Shown: positions 1-7,417 of the stretch, in pieces | Layout: every line of letters starts with the position of its first letter | Numbering within the stretch: the first letter of the stretch is position 1 | Source of the DNA: Alistipes sp. | Lineage (GTDB): Bacteria; Bacteroidota; Bacteroidia; Bacteroidales; Rikenellaceae | DNA length: 26,353 nt | NCBI GenBank assembly: GCA_017391665.1 | Contig: JAFOXS010000237.1 | Coordinates: 1 to 26,353, forward strand | Reading direction: 5' to 3' | Notes under the pieces: generated by a model | Seen by the model: the letters and a program-made list of their open reading frames with translations, nothing else | What the model was told of the DNA's origin: nothing | Database searches by the model: none | Position numbers and translations under genes: made by a program

Positions 1-679
1 GGGATACCGCATACTACTCATCGACGACGAAGACGATATTCTGGAGTTCGTGAAATACAACCTTTCACGCGATGGATACGAGGTCTTCACTGCCTCAAAC
101 GGAGCCGAAGGACTGGACGCTGCGCTACGCGTAAAGCCACACTTGATCCTTCTCGATATGATGATGCCTGTACTTGACGGCATCGAGACCTGCAAAGCGC
201 TGCGCCGCTCGCCTGCGCTCAAGAATGTGATGATTGTATTCCTCTCGGCTGTAGGCAGCGAGGATACCCAGTTGCAGGGCTACAACGCCGGCGCCGACGA
301 CTACATCAGCAAGCCCATAAAGATGAATATCCTGCGCAGCCGTGTGCAGGCCATACTCAAGCGTATAACACCCGTGGAGGAGAGCGACAAGATAGAGATC
401 GACCGCGAGCACTACATCGTGCGCAAAGGTGATGAGACCATCGTTCTGCCACGCAAGGAGTTCGCCCTGCTTGAGCTATTGCACTCGCAGCCCGGAAAGC
501 TTTTTACCCGCGAGGAGATATACTCAACAGTATGGGGCAACAAGGTTGTTGTAGGCGACCGCACAATTGACGTGCACATTCGAAAGCTGCGCCAGAAAAT
601 CGGCGAGGAGCACATCGTCACCGTCAAGGGTGTAGGATACAAATACGAAGAGGCACAAGCGGAGGAGCAGCCCGCATAA
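1..679 (+). CDS. OmpR/PhoB-family response regulator (5' end missing)
   Basis: This is a DNA-binding response regulator of a two-component system, acting in the cytoplasm after phosphorylation by a partner histidine kinase. The reading frame is open from base 2 (Gly-Tyr-Arg-Ile-Leu-Leu), so the start codon lies just outside the window and the GTG at 50 is only an internal Val. The receiver domain shows the acidic pocket LLIDDEDD, the phospho-acceptor Asp in LILLDMMMP (codon 155-157) and the conserved Lys in SKPI. A C-terminal winged helix follows (RKEFALLELL, then DRTIDVHIRKLRQKIG and VKGVGYKYE), as in PhoB, RprY and similar proteins. Probably only a handful of residues are missing. The cognate kinase is not in the window. 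The stop TAA at 677-679 abuts the next reading frame. The family is certain; the regulon is unknown. Confidence 0.95.
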   Translation, partial: GYRILLIDDEDDILEFVKYNLSRDGYEVFTASNGAEGLDAALRVKPHLILLDMMMPVLDGIETCKALRRSPALKNVMIVFLSAVGSEDTQLQGYNAGADDYISKPIKMNILRSRVQAILKRITPVEESDKIEIDREHYIVRKGDETIVLPRKEFALLELLHSQPGKLFTREEIYSTVWGNKVVVGDRTIDVHIRKLRQKIGEEHIVTVKGVGYKYEEAQAEEQPA

Positions 680-717
680 TGCGACCGTCCCCGACCAAGC
701 TAAGCATAAGAAATCTC

Positions 718-2010
718 ATGAAACACATTTTTACACTTTTTGCAGCGTTGTTTGCCATCGCATCGGCATCAGCGCAGAATTTTGACGACCATTTCGCAGA
801 TCGGACACTGCGCATTGACTACATCTTTACCGGCAACGCCGAGCAGCAGATGGTTGCCCTCGATGAACTAGCATCGGAAGAGGGATGGGCTGGTCGCCGC
901 GTAAATCTCGACGCTGTACCAGTGCGCGGAAATGGCGACATAAAAGTGATTGACGCCGAGAGCGGTAAGGTAATATACAAAAATTCATTTTCGAGTCTTT
1001 TTCAGGAGTGGCTTGTAACAGACGAAGCATCGCAGCTTACAAAAAGTTTCGAGGCGACATTTCTTGTGCCATTTCCCAAAAAGGAGGTTTTCGTTGAGAT
1101 CACCCTGCTGAGCAACGAGGGGTTGAAGCAGGCATCATTGCGCCACAGGGTAAACCCCAAGGATCAACTCATCCGCAACATGGACAAGCGCACGTCAACG
1201 CCCCATGAATACCTTCTGCACAGCGGTTCATCGAAGGAGTGCATCGACATTGCAATCATTGCCGAGGGCTATACCGACGCCGAGATGGATATCTTCATGA
1301 AGGATGCCCGCACGGCGTGTGACGAGATTTTTGCCTATGAGCCATTCTCTTCGCACAAGCATCGCTTTAATGTGGTAGCTGTAAAACTCGCATCAAAGCA
1401 GAGCGACGTGAGTGTACCCCAGCACAATGCGTGGAGGGAGACCGCACTGAACTCAAATTTCCACACATTCTACTCGCCCCGTTATCTGACTACCAACAGC
1501 GTGCATCTGATTCATGACGCTTTGGTTGGCATCAATTACGAGCATCTGATTATCCTCGCCAACACAGACACTTACGGCGGTGGTGGTATCTATAACTCCT
1601 ACACTCTCACAACGGCACACAACCCTATGTTCAAGCCCGTTGTAGTGCATGAGTTCGGCCACTCGTTCGGCGCCTTGGCAGATGAGTATTTCTACGAGCA
1701 GGCTGACCATACCGAGGGTACATACAAACTCGGCTACGAGCCCTGGGAACAGAATATCACGACGCTTGTTGATTTTGAATCTAAGTGGAAAGATATGATC
1801 GAGAAGGGCACACCTATTCCCACCGAGCCTACCGACAAGCGCAAGGAGAAGTACACCATTGGCGCGTACGAAGGTGGCGGATATATGACAAAGGGTATGT
1901 ATCGACCGGCGGTCATCTGCCGTATGCGCGACAACGTAGCCACGCAATTCTGTGCCGTATGTCAGCGCGCAATCGAGAGGGTGATACTATACAACACCGA
2001 GCAGGAGTAA
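718..2010 (+). CDS. Secreted M64-family (IgA peptidase-like) metallopeptidase
   Basis: This is a putative zinc metallopeptidase of MEROPS family M64, whose founding member cleaves IgA; most Bacteroidales homologues have unknown substrates. From the ATG at 718 the product has 430 residues and begins with a classic signal peptide (MKHIFTLFAALFAIASASA, then QN), so it is exported. An N-terminal beta-rich domain, typical of M64_N, precedes the catalytic domain. The metzincin-like zinc motif HEFGHSFGALADE starts at His311 (His311, Glu312, His315, Asp322). The C-terminal part has CRMRDN and FCAVC, which may form a disulfide. An earlier in-frame ATG at 679 overlaps the regulator stop but would put 13 polar residues before the signal peptide, so 718 is preferred. 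A strong terminator follows at 2032. The family call is firm; cleavage of IgA is not implied. Confidence 0.9.
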   Translation: MKHIFTLFAALFAIASASAQNFDDHFADRTLRIDYIFTGNAEQQMVALDELASEEGWAGRRVNLDAVPVRGNGDIKVIDAESGKVIYKNSFSSLFQEWLVTDEASQLTKSFEATFLVPFPKKEVFVEITLLSNEGLKQASLRHRVNPKDQLIRNMDKRTSTPHEYLLHSGSSKECIDIAIIAEGYTDAEMDIFMKDARTACDEIFAYEPFSSHKHRFNVVAVKLASKQSDVSVPQHNAWRETALNSNFHTFYSPRYLTTNSVHLIHDALVGINYEHLIILANTDTYGGGGIYNSYTLTTAHNPMFKPVVVHEFGHSFGALADEYFYEQADHTEGTYKLGYEPWEQNITTLVDFESKWKDMIEKGTPIPTEPTDKRKEKYTIGAYEGGGYMTKGMYRPAVICRMRDNVATQFCAVCQRAIERVILYNTEQE

Positions 2011-2031
2011 TATCAATAAAATATTTTTAAG

Positions 2032-2058
2032 GGGCGGAAAGTTTTTTCGCCCTTTTTT
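2032..2058 (+). terminator. Intrinsic terminator after the M64 peptidase gene
   Basis: A 9-bp stem (GGGCGGAAA pairing with TTTTCGCCC, one G-U pair) closes a 3-nt loop and is followed directly by six T residues. It starts 21 nt after the M64 stop codon and separates the regulator/peptidase unit from the ackA promoter. Confidence 0.9.
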
Positions 2059-2082
2059 CGTACATCGTACCGCATTATTTTG

Positions 2083-2090
2083 TATCTTTG
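2083..2090 (+). promoter_or_regulatory. Bacteroidetes-type -7 box (TATCTTTG) of the ackA unit
   Basis: TATCTTTG matches the Bacteroidetes sigma-factor -7 consensus TAnnTTTG exactly. Upstream, TTTTTTCG ending at 2060 is only a poor -33 element at a spacing of 22 nt. Transcription would start near 2095, leaving a leader of about 150 nt before the ackA ATG. Confidence 0.65.
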
Positions 2091-2184
2091 GGTGTGCAAA
2101 TAAAAATAGACTGCACACCATAGCACCGCTACGCTCGCGACCTGACTCCCAATGCCGTTGTGGCACAGGAGTTGAAGTGCCGCA
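2091..2184 (+). promoter_or_regulatory. Structured 5' leader of ackA: two hairpins
   Basis: Two inverted repeats lie in the leader. The first is a perfect 8-bp pair, GGTGTGCA (2091-2098) and TGCACACC (2112-2119), placed at the expected transcription start. It could be a 5'-end RNA hairpin or a repressor operator. The second pairs TGTGGCAC (2159-2166) with GTGCCGCA (2177-2184), with one G-U pair and a 10-nt loop containing AGGAG. I do not recognise a known riboswitch. The rest of the leader up to 2247 is A-rich and holds nothing else I can name. Confidence 0.45.
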
Positions 2185-2247
2185 GGGCGGGTTTGTGTGT
2201 GTTATATTACAGCGACAAAACACTAAAAATTAAAAAATAACAAAAAG

Positions 2248-3456
2248 ATGATTGTATTAGTTCTCAACTGTGGCTCTTCGTCAATCAAGTATCAGGTAAT
2301 TGATATTGACGAGAAGAGCAATGCACTCCTGGCCAAAGGTTTGGTCGATCGCATCGGTCTTCCCGAGGGAAGCCTCACACACAAGCCCACGGGCAAGGAT
2401 AAGTATGAGGTTGTAAAGCCCATCGCCGATCATACTACAGGTATCAGCATGGTATTGGAGGCACTGACCGACCCCACACATGGCGTGATCGCCGACCTGA
2501 ACGAGGTGAAGGCTGTAGGTCACCGCGTAGCTCACGGTGGCGAGTTCTTCAAGTCGAGCGTCGTAGTAGATGAGCAGGCAAAGCAGAACATCCGCTCTCT
2601 GTTTGAGATTGCTCCGCTTCACAACCCTGCAAATCTTGAGGGTGTGCTCTCTATCGAGAAGGTGTTGCCCGGTATTCCCCAGGTAGCCGTATTCGACACA
2701 TCATTCCACCAGACTATTCCCGCAATCAACTACCTCTATGCTCTGCCCGAGGAGTATTACGAGAAGTATCGCGTACGCAAGTATGGTTTCCACGGCACAA
2801 GCCACAAGTATGTAGCCAAGATTGGTGCTGAGTTGTGCGGCCTTGATCTGGAGAATTCGAAGATCGTTACATGCCACGTCGGCAATGGCGGTTCTGTTAC
2901 TGCAGTGCTCAATGGCAAGTCGTTCGACACATCTATGGGTTTCTCTCCGCTGGATGGTCTTGTAATGGGTACTCGTTGTGGCTCGGTTGATGCCAGCGCA
3001 ATTACCTACATTGGCGAGAATGAGGGCATGTCGTATGCCGAGCTCAACGCCATGATGAACAAGAAGTCGGGCGTGATGGGTATGACAGGACTGTCGAGCG
3101 ATATGCGCGATATTGATGCTGCATACGATGCAGGCAACGAGAAAGCTATCGTAGCTCGCGACATGTACTACAACCGCGTTAAGAAGTTCGTTGGAGAGTA
3201 TGCTGCCGAGATGGGCGGTGTTGATCTGGTTATCTTCACAGGCGGTGTAGGCGAGAACTCTGCTGTTTTGCGCCGTTACGTATGCCACAACATGGAATTC
3301 ATGGGCATCGAGCTCAATGATGCGGTAAACGACGTTACCCGCGGTGTAAACACCATTATCTCTACACCCGAGTCGAAGGTTAAGGTTGCCGTTATCGCAA
3401 CAAACGAGGAGTTGGTAATTGCTACCGACACATACAACCTCACAAAGAATCTTTAA
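2248..3456 (+). CDS. ackA: Acetate kinase
   Basis: AckA interconverts acetyl phosphate plus ADP with acetate plus ATP in the cytoplasm, the last ATP-yielding step of acetate formation. The 402-residue length is the usual one. Diagnostic motifs of the acetokinase family are present: LNCGSSSIKYQV at the N-terminus, the FDTSFH segment, YGFHGTSHKYV, HVGNGGSV, the MGFSPLDGLVMGTRCGSVD block and FTGGVGENS near the C-terminus. The start ATG follows an A-rich leader, normal in Bacteroidetes. It is the first gene of a unit in which ptb begins 35 nt later with no terminator between. No classical phosphotransacetylase gene follows it here, so the usual ackA-pta pairing is replaced by ackA-ptb-buk. Confidence 0.97.
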   Translation: MIVLVLNCGSSSIKYQVIDIDEKSNALLAKGLVDRIGLPEGSLTHKPTGKDKYEVVKPIADHTTGISMVLEALTDPTHGVIADLNEVKAVGHRVAHGGEFFKSSVVVDEQAKQNIRSLFEIAPLHNPANLEGVLSIEKVLPGIPQVAVFDTSFHQTIPAINYLYALPEEYYEKYRVRKYGFHGTSHKYVAKIGAELCGLDLENSKIVTCHVGNGGSVTAVLNGKSFDTSMGFSPLDGLVMGTRCGSVDASAITYIGENEGMSYAELNAMMNKKSGVMGMTGLSSDMRDIDAAYDAGNEKAIVARDMYYNRVKKFVGEYAAEMGGVDLVIFTGGVGENSAVLRRYVCHNMEFMGIELNDAVNDVTRGVNTIISTPESKVKVAVIATNEELVIATDTYNLTKNL

Positions 3457-3491
3457 TCAGACAAAACAGAAAACTTAAAACACAAAAAGAT

Positions 3492-4394
3492 ATGATTACA
3501 CGTTTGGATGAGATCGTAGATGCTGCCGTTGCACGCGGTAAGAAAAAGATGATTGTTGCCTACGGTCAGGATACACACTCGATCGGAGCTACAGATATGG
3601 CCATTAAGGCTGGTTTGGTTGATGTTACACTGGTGGGTGATCCCGAGGAGATCAAGAAGTCTTGCGAGGCTGAAGGCGTAGATATCAACCAGTACACAAT
3701 TATTGCCGAGTCTGACGATGTAAAGGCTGTTGAGATTGCTGTTAAGGCTGTACACAACGGCGAGTACGATGTTTTGATGAAGGGCGTTGTTCCAACTGAC
3801 AAGTATATGCGCGGTATCCTGAACAAGGAGTGGGGTTTGTTGCCTGCAGGTACTACACTCAGCCACATCACTGTTTTGCAGATTCCGGCATACCACAAGC
3901 TCCTTATCGTGAGTGACGTTGCCGTACTTCCGTTGCCATCACTCGAGCAGAAGAAGCAGATTGCCAAATATCTGGTACAGACTGCCAACACCCTCGGCAT
4001 CGAGGAGCCCAAGGTAGCACTCCTCGCCCCCAGCGAGCAGCTCCTTCCCAAGGTTGTAAGTTCGGTTGAGGCTGCAGCACTTTCAGAGATGGGTCAGAAT
4101 GGCGAGTTGGCCAAGGCTCTCTTCCAGGGTCCTTTGGCACTCGACGTTGCAATCGATCCCGAGAGTGTTAAGATCAAGAAGCTCACAGGCCCCGTTGCTG
4201 GTGATGCCGACTGTCTGCTCTTCCCCAACATCGAGTCTGGAAACGTCTTCTTCAAGGCCTGCACAAAGTTTGGTGGCGCCGAGTTGGCCGCTATGGTTGC
4301 AGGACCTACAGCTCCCTGTGTCCTCACATCACGTGGTGACACTGCACTTACCAAGAAATACTCTATCGCGCTGGCTTGCTTGGCAGCACGCTAA
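3492..4394 (+). CDS. ptb: Phosphate butyryltransferase (PTA/PTB family)
   Basis: The product transfers the acyl group of butyryl-CoA, or another short or branched acyl-CoA, to phosphate, making the acyl phosphate used by butyrate kinase. At 300 residues it is a typical short Ptb, lacking the extra domains of long Pta enzymes. Family signatures include KGVVPTDKYMRG, the block beginning GPLALDVAID, SPVAGDAD-like GPVAGDADCLLFPNIESG and the C-terminal LTSRGDTALTKKYSIALA. It sits between ackA and buk, 13 nt before the buk start, so co-expression is very likely. Whether the real substrate is butyryl-, isobutyryl-, isovaleryl- or acetyl-CoA cannot be decided from sequence. Annotation as a phosphate acetyltransferase is the main alternative. 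Confidence 0.9.
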   Translation: MITRLDEIVDAAVARGKKKMIVAYGQDTHSIGATDMAIKAGLVDVTLVGDPEEIKKSCEAEGVDINQYTIIAESDDVKAVEIAVKAVHNGEYDVLMKGVVPTDKYMRGILNKEWGLLPAGTTLSHITVLQIPAYHKLLIVSDVAVLPLPSLEQKKQIAKYLVQTANTLGIEEPKVALLAPSEQLLPKVVSSVEAAALSEMGQNGELAKALFQGPLALDVAIDPESVKIKKLTGPVAGDADCLLFPNIESGNVFFKACTKFGGAELAAMVAGPTAPCVLTSRGDTALTKKYSIALACLAAR

Positions 4395-4407
4395 ACATAG
4401 GATAAGC

Positions 4408-5520
4408 ATGGATACAAAGACATCAAACACTACACTTGACTACGAGGCTCTGGCACGCTACACGGTGCTGGCTGTCAATACGGGATCTACATCTACCAAG
4501 ATTGCCGTATATCAGGGAGCAAAGCCTGCGGTAGAGATTTCAATTGCACACTCTACCGAGGAAATTTCTCGTTTTGCATCGGTGCCCGAGCAGTATGAGT
4601 GGCGTCGAGATGTTATCCTGCAGGCGCTCAAGGAGAATGGTTTTGATATCAACACCCTCTCGGCCGTCATCGGTCGAGGGGGATTGTTGCATCCTATTGA
4701 GAGCGGTGTATATGAGGTGAATGAGCAGATGTTGCACGACTTGCGCACCACACCCCAGCAGCACGCTTCGAATCTCGGAGCGATGATTGCCTCGGAGATC
4801 GCCTCAATATGCAATATCAAGGCCTACATTGCCGACCCCGTAGTTGTGGATGAGCGCGACCATGTGGCTCGATTTACAGGCATCAAGGAGATTGAGAGTC
4901 ACTCTATCTTCCATGCTCTGAATCAGAAAGCTACGGCACGCCGTTATGCTGACGATATCGGGCGCTGCTATGAGGATCTGAACCTTGTAGTTGCGCACAT
5001 GGGTGGAGGAATCTCGGTTGCAGCCCATCGCAAGGGACGCGTAATCGACTGCAACAATGCTCTCGACGGTGACGGACCTATCGCACCTGAGCGCGCTGGC
5101 ACAATCCCCGCAGGTGCATTGGTAGATCTCTGTTTTTCGGGTAAATACTCGCACAAGGAGGTACGCTCGATGCTCGTTGGCAAGGGTGGTCTGGTGTCGC
5201 TTACAGGCTCAAATGCAGTAAAAGGTCTTGTAGAGCAGGCTGAAGCCGGTAACAAGGAGGCTGATGATGCAATCAACGCCATGATCTACGGTGTAGTGAA
5301 GTATATAGGTCAGATGGCAGCCGTGCTGCGTGGCGAGGTGGATGCTATCCTGCTGACGGGAGGCATTGCCTACAGCAAGCGTATCACCGGCTCGATACGC
5401 GACTACTGCCAATTCATTGCTCCCGTGGAGATCTATGCTGGAGAGAATGAGCTGGAGGCGCTGGCAATGAATGCCCTGCGTGTACTTCATGGCTCTACGG
5501 AGGCTAAAACATACCAATAG
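4408..5520 (+). CDS. buk: Butyrate kinase
   Basis: Buk converts acyl phosphate plus ADP to the free acid plus ATP, completing the Ptb-Buk route. The 370-residue product begins MDTKTSN. The open frame extends upstream into ptb, but the ATG at 4408, 13 nt after the ptb stop, places the family N-terminus (VLAVNTGSTSTKIAVY) at a normal distance. Other acetokinase-superfamily signatures are VIGRGGLLHPI, HMGGGISVAAHRKGRVID, the NALDGDGPIAPERAGTIPAG block and LLTGGIAYS. It is slightly longer than usual (about 355). aroQ starts 2 nt after its stop. Branched-chain acids from amino-acid fermentation are plausible physiological products besides butyrate. Confidence 0.94.
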   Translation: MDTKTSNTTLDYEALARYTVLAVNTGSTSTKIAVYQGAKPAVEISIAHSTEEISRFASVPEQYEWRRDVILQALKENGFDINTLSAVIGRGGLLHPIESGVYEVNEQMLHDLRTTPQQHASNLGAMIASEIASICNIKAYIADPVVVDERDHVARFTGIKEIESHSIFHALNQKATARRYADDIGRCYEDLNLVVAHMGGGISVAAHRKGRVIDCNNALDGDGPIAPERAGTIPAGALVDLCFSGKYSHKEVRSMLVGKGGLVSLTGSNAVKGLVEQAEAGNKEADDAINAMIYGVVKYIGQMAAVLRGEVDAILLTGGIAYSKRITGSIRDYCQFIAPVEIYAGENELEALAMNALRVLHGSTEAKTYQ

Positions 5521-5522
5521 AG

Positions 5523-5945
5523 ATGAAGAAGATATTAATACTCAACGGCCCGAACCTCAATTTGCAAGGCACACGCAACGTAGAGATCTACGGCACGACA
5601 ACATTCGAACAGTACACTGCAATGCTGGCCGAGCGATTTGCCACTCGTGTGGAGTTTGACTATTTTCAATCAAATGTCGAGGGCGAGCTCATAAACGCCA
5701 TACATGCCAGCGTAGGCAAGTACGACGGCATCGTATTCAACGCCGGAGGCTATACACACACATCGGTTGCACTGCGCGATGCTATCGCAGCCGTTTCAAC
5801 ACCCGTTGTGGAGGTGCACATTTCATCTATCCTCTCGCGAGAGGAGTTCCGCCATAAGTCGATGATTGCCCCCGTAGCCAAGGGTTCGATCATGGGTTTC
5901 GGTCTGGACTCATATCGTCTGGGTGTGGAGGCTTTGCTTGAGTAA
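5523..5945 (+). CDS. aroQ: 3-dehydroquinate dehydratase, type II
   Basis: AroQ dehydrates 3-dehydroquinate to 3-dehydroshikimate, step three of the shikimate pathway, as a dodecamer in the cytoplasm. The 140-residue product is full length for the type II family. Catalytic residues are visible: NGPNLNLQGTR with Asn11 and Arg18, the active-site Tyr23 in EIYG, His78 in YTHTSVALRD, and His98 in VEVHISS, the general acid. The ATG lies 2 nt after the buk stop, so translation is probably coupled. No other shikimate gene is nearby, so its position after buk looks like operon convenience rather than a pathway link. Confidence 0.96.
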   Translation: MKKILILNGPNLNLQGTRNVEIYGTTTFEQYTAMLAERFATRVEFDYFQSNVEGELINAIHASVGKYDGIVFNAGGYTHTSVALRDAIAAVSTPVVEVHISSILSREEFRHKSMIAPVAKGSIMGFGLDSYRLGVEALLE

Positions 5946-5957
5946 AAATACTTCGAG

Positions 5958-7415
5958 ATGGCCGAGCAGAGCAAACTCACTGAGCGCGTAGCGTCGGGCG
6001 TGGCATGGAGCATAGCCGAAAAGGTCGGCTCGGCTCTGTTGCAGGCCGTGGTGAGTATCGTGGTGGCCAATCGCATAGTGCCTATGGATATGGGCATTAT
6101 GGCTGTGCTGACGGTATTTATCACCTTAGCTCAGCTCGTAGTAGATAGCGGTTTCTCGCAAACTCTTATCCGTAAGGCATCGCCCACCGAGGGCGATTAC
6201 CTTGCGGTTTTTCGTTTTAATATTCTCTCATCGGTAGCACTTTATCTCATACTCACGGCCCTATCGCCACTTGTTGCCTCATATTACGGTTGGCCTGAAA
6301 TCACGAAAGTAGCCCCTGTGCTATTTCTCTCGCTACCACTCAATGCTGTAGGTGTCATACAGAACACAATGATGGTTCGTGATATGCGCTTTGCCGAGTT
6401 ATCGACAATGACATTTATCTCGATCGTCGTTAGCGGCATAGTAGCCATTGCTATGGCCGTTGCGGGTATGGGTATCTGGGCATTGGTCGGACAGCGCCTG
6501 AGCACTATGGCGACAAAGTCGGCTCTTTTGTGGTGGCATAGCAGCTGGCGTCCACGTAAAGCCTCAACACAAGGTGCATTGCGAGAGATGGCACCCTTCA
6601 GCCTGCGTCTGATGACTACGGAGATTATCACCTCTATTTACAACAACATCTCGCAACTCTTCATCGGCAAGATCTATTCGGGCTCTGCGCTCGGATGCTT
6701 CAATCAGGCGCAAAAGTTGGTCTATATGCCACAATCGCTGACTCAATCTATCCAGAGCGTTACGTTCCCTGCCCTATCACGCATTAAGGATGAAGAAGAA
6801 AAGTTTGCCGAGAGTTATCGTTTGGTGGTGATGTCCACGGCAATGATTATGTTCCCCATCATGGCGGGACTTATCGCCACGGCCGAGGATTTCTATACAC
6901 TTCTGCTCAAACCCGACTGGCATCCTGCCATACCCTACTTTCGTATTATGTGCATAGGCGGTTTCTTCTATCCCCTGCTATACATATCGTATAACATCCT
7001 AAAGGTAAAGAGCGACGGCGCAATAATCCTGCGTCTGGAAGTTATCAAGCGAGCCATTATGACCGTCATACTGATCGTGACCATCCCTATCAGCGTAAAG
7101 GCTGTGGCATGTGGCTTAGTGCTATCAGTTGCGTGTGAGATGGTTCTTAACACATGGTCGGCAATGCGCTATGTGCGCATCAGCCTTTTGCGACTTATCC
7201 GAACTATTTTACCTATTGCGCTACTTACGACAGTGATGTATGCGTCGGTGATGTATGTGGGCGATATGGCCGCAGAGTGGAGTGTTGCAACGCGCCTAAC
7301 CGTGAAGATTGCGACAGGCATTGCTATATACATAGCAGGAGGCCTACTCTGTCGCATGGAATCATTCCACCAAAGCGTAGTCCTCCTGAAAAATATTATC
7401 TCTAAACGAGTGTAA
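5958..7415 (+). CDS. Polysaccharide/lipid-linked oligosaccharide flippase (Wzx/WzxC-like)
   Basis: This is an integral membrane protein of the MATE/MVF-like polysaccharide exporter superfamily, predicted to flip lipid-linked sugar units across the inner membrane. The 485-residue product has about twelve to fourteen hydrophobic segments. The N-terminal pattern (VASGVAWSIAEKVGSALLQ, then IVVANRIVPMDMGIMAVL, then DSGFSQTLIRK) and LGCFNQAQKLVYMP near mid-protein are typical of the Polysacc_synt_3/WzxC group. It begins 12 nt after aroQ and ends the rightward unit. No glycosyltransferase, polymerase or sugar-nucleotide gene lies around it, so the substrate cannot be inferred. Its stop is 2 bp from the argH stop on the other strand, leaving no room for a terminator. 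Confidence 0.88.
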   Translation: MAEQSKLTERVASGVAWSIAEKVGSALLQAVVSIVVANRIVPMDMGIMAVLTVFITLAQLVVDSGFSQTLIRKASPTEGDYLAVFRFNILSSVALYLILTALSPLVASYYGWPEITKVAPVLFLSLPLNAVGVIQNTMMVRDMRFAELSTMTFISIVVSGIVAIAMAVAGMGIWALVGQRLSTMATKSALLWWHSSWRPRKASTQGALREMAPFSLRLMTTEIITSIYNNISQLFIGKIYSGSALGCFNQAQKLVYMPQSLTQSIQSVTFPALSRIKDEEEKFAESYRLVVMSTAMIMFPIMAGLIATAEDFYTLLLKPDWHPAIPYFRIMCIGGFFYPLLYISYNILKVKSDGAIILRLEVIKRAIMTVILIVTIPISVKAVACGLVLSVACEMVLNTWSAMRYVRISLLRLIRTILPIALLTTVMYASVMYVGDMAAEWSVATRLTVKIATGIAIYIAGGLLCRMESFHQSVVLLKNIISKRV

Positions 7416-7417
7416 AG

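Noticed and set aside
679..717. Earlier start codon for the M64 peptidase overlapping the regulator stop
   Set aside because: It would bury the signal peptide behind 13 polar residues; the ATG at 718 gives a normal secreted protein.
2152..2175. Seven-codon open frame in the ackA leader as a possible leader peptide
   Set aside because: It is too short, has no run of a regulatory amino acid, no visible ribosome site, and overlaps the hairpin without an attenuator arrangement.
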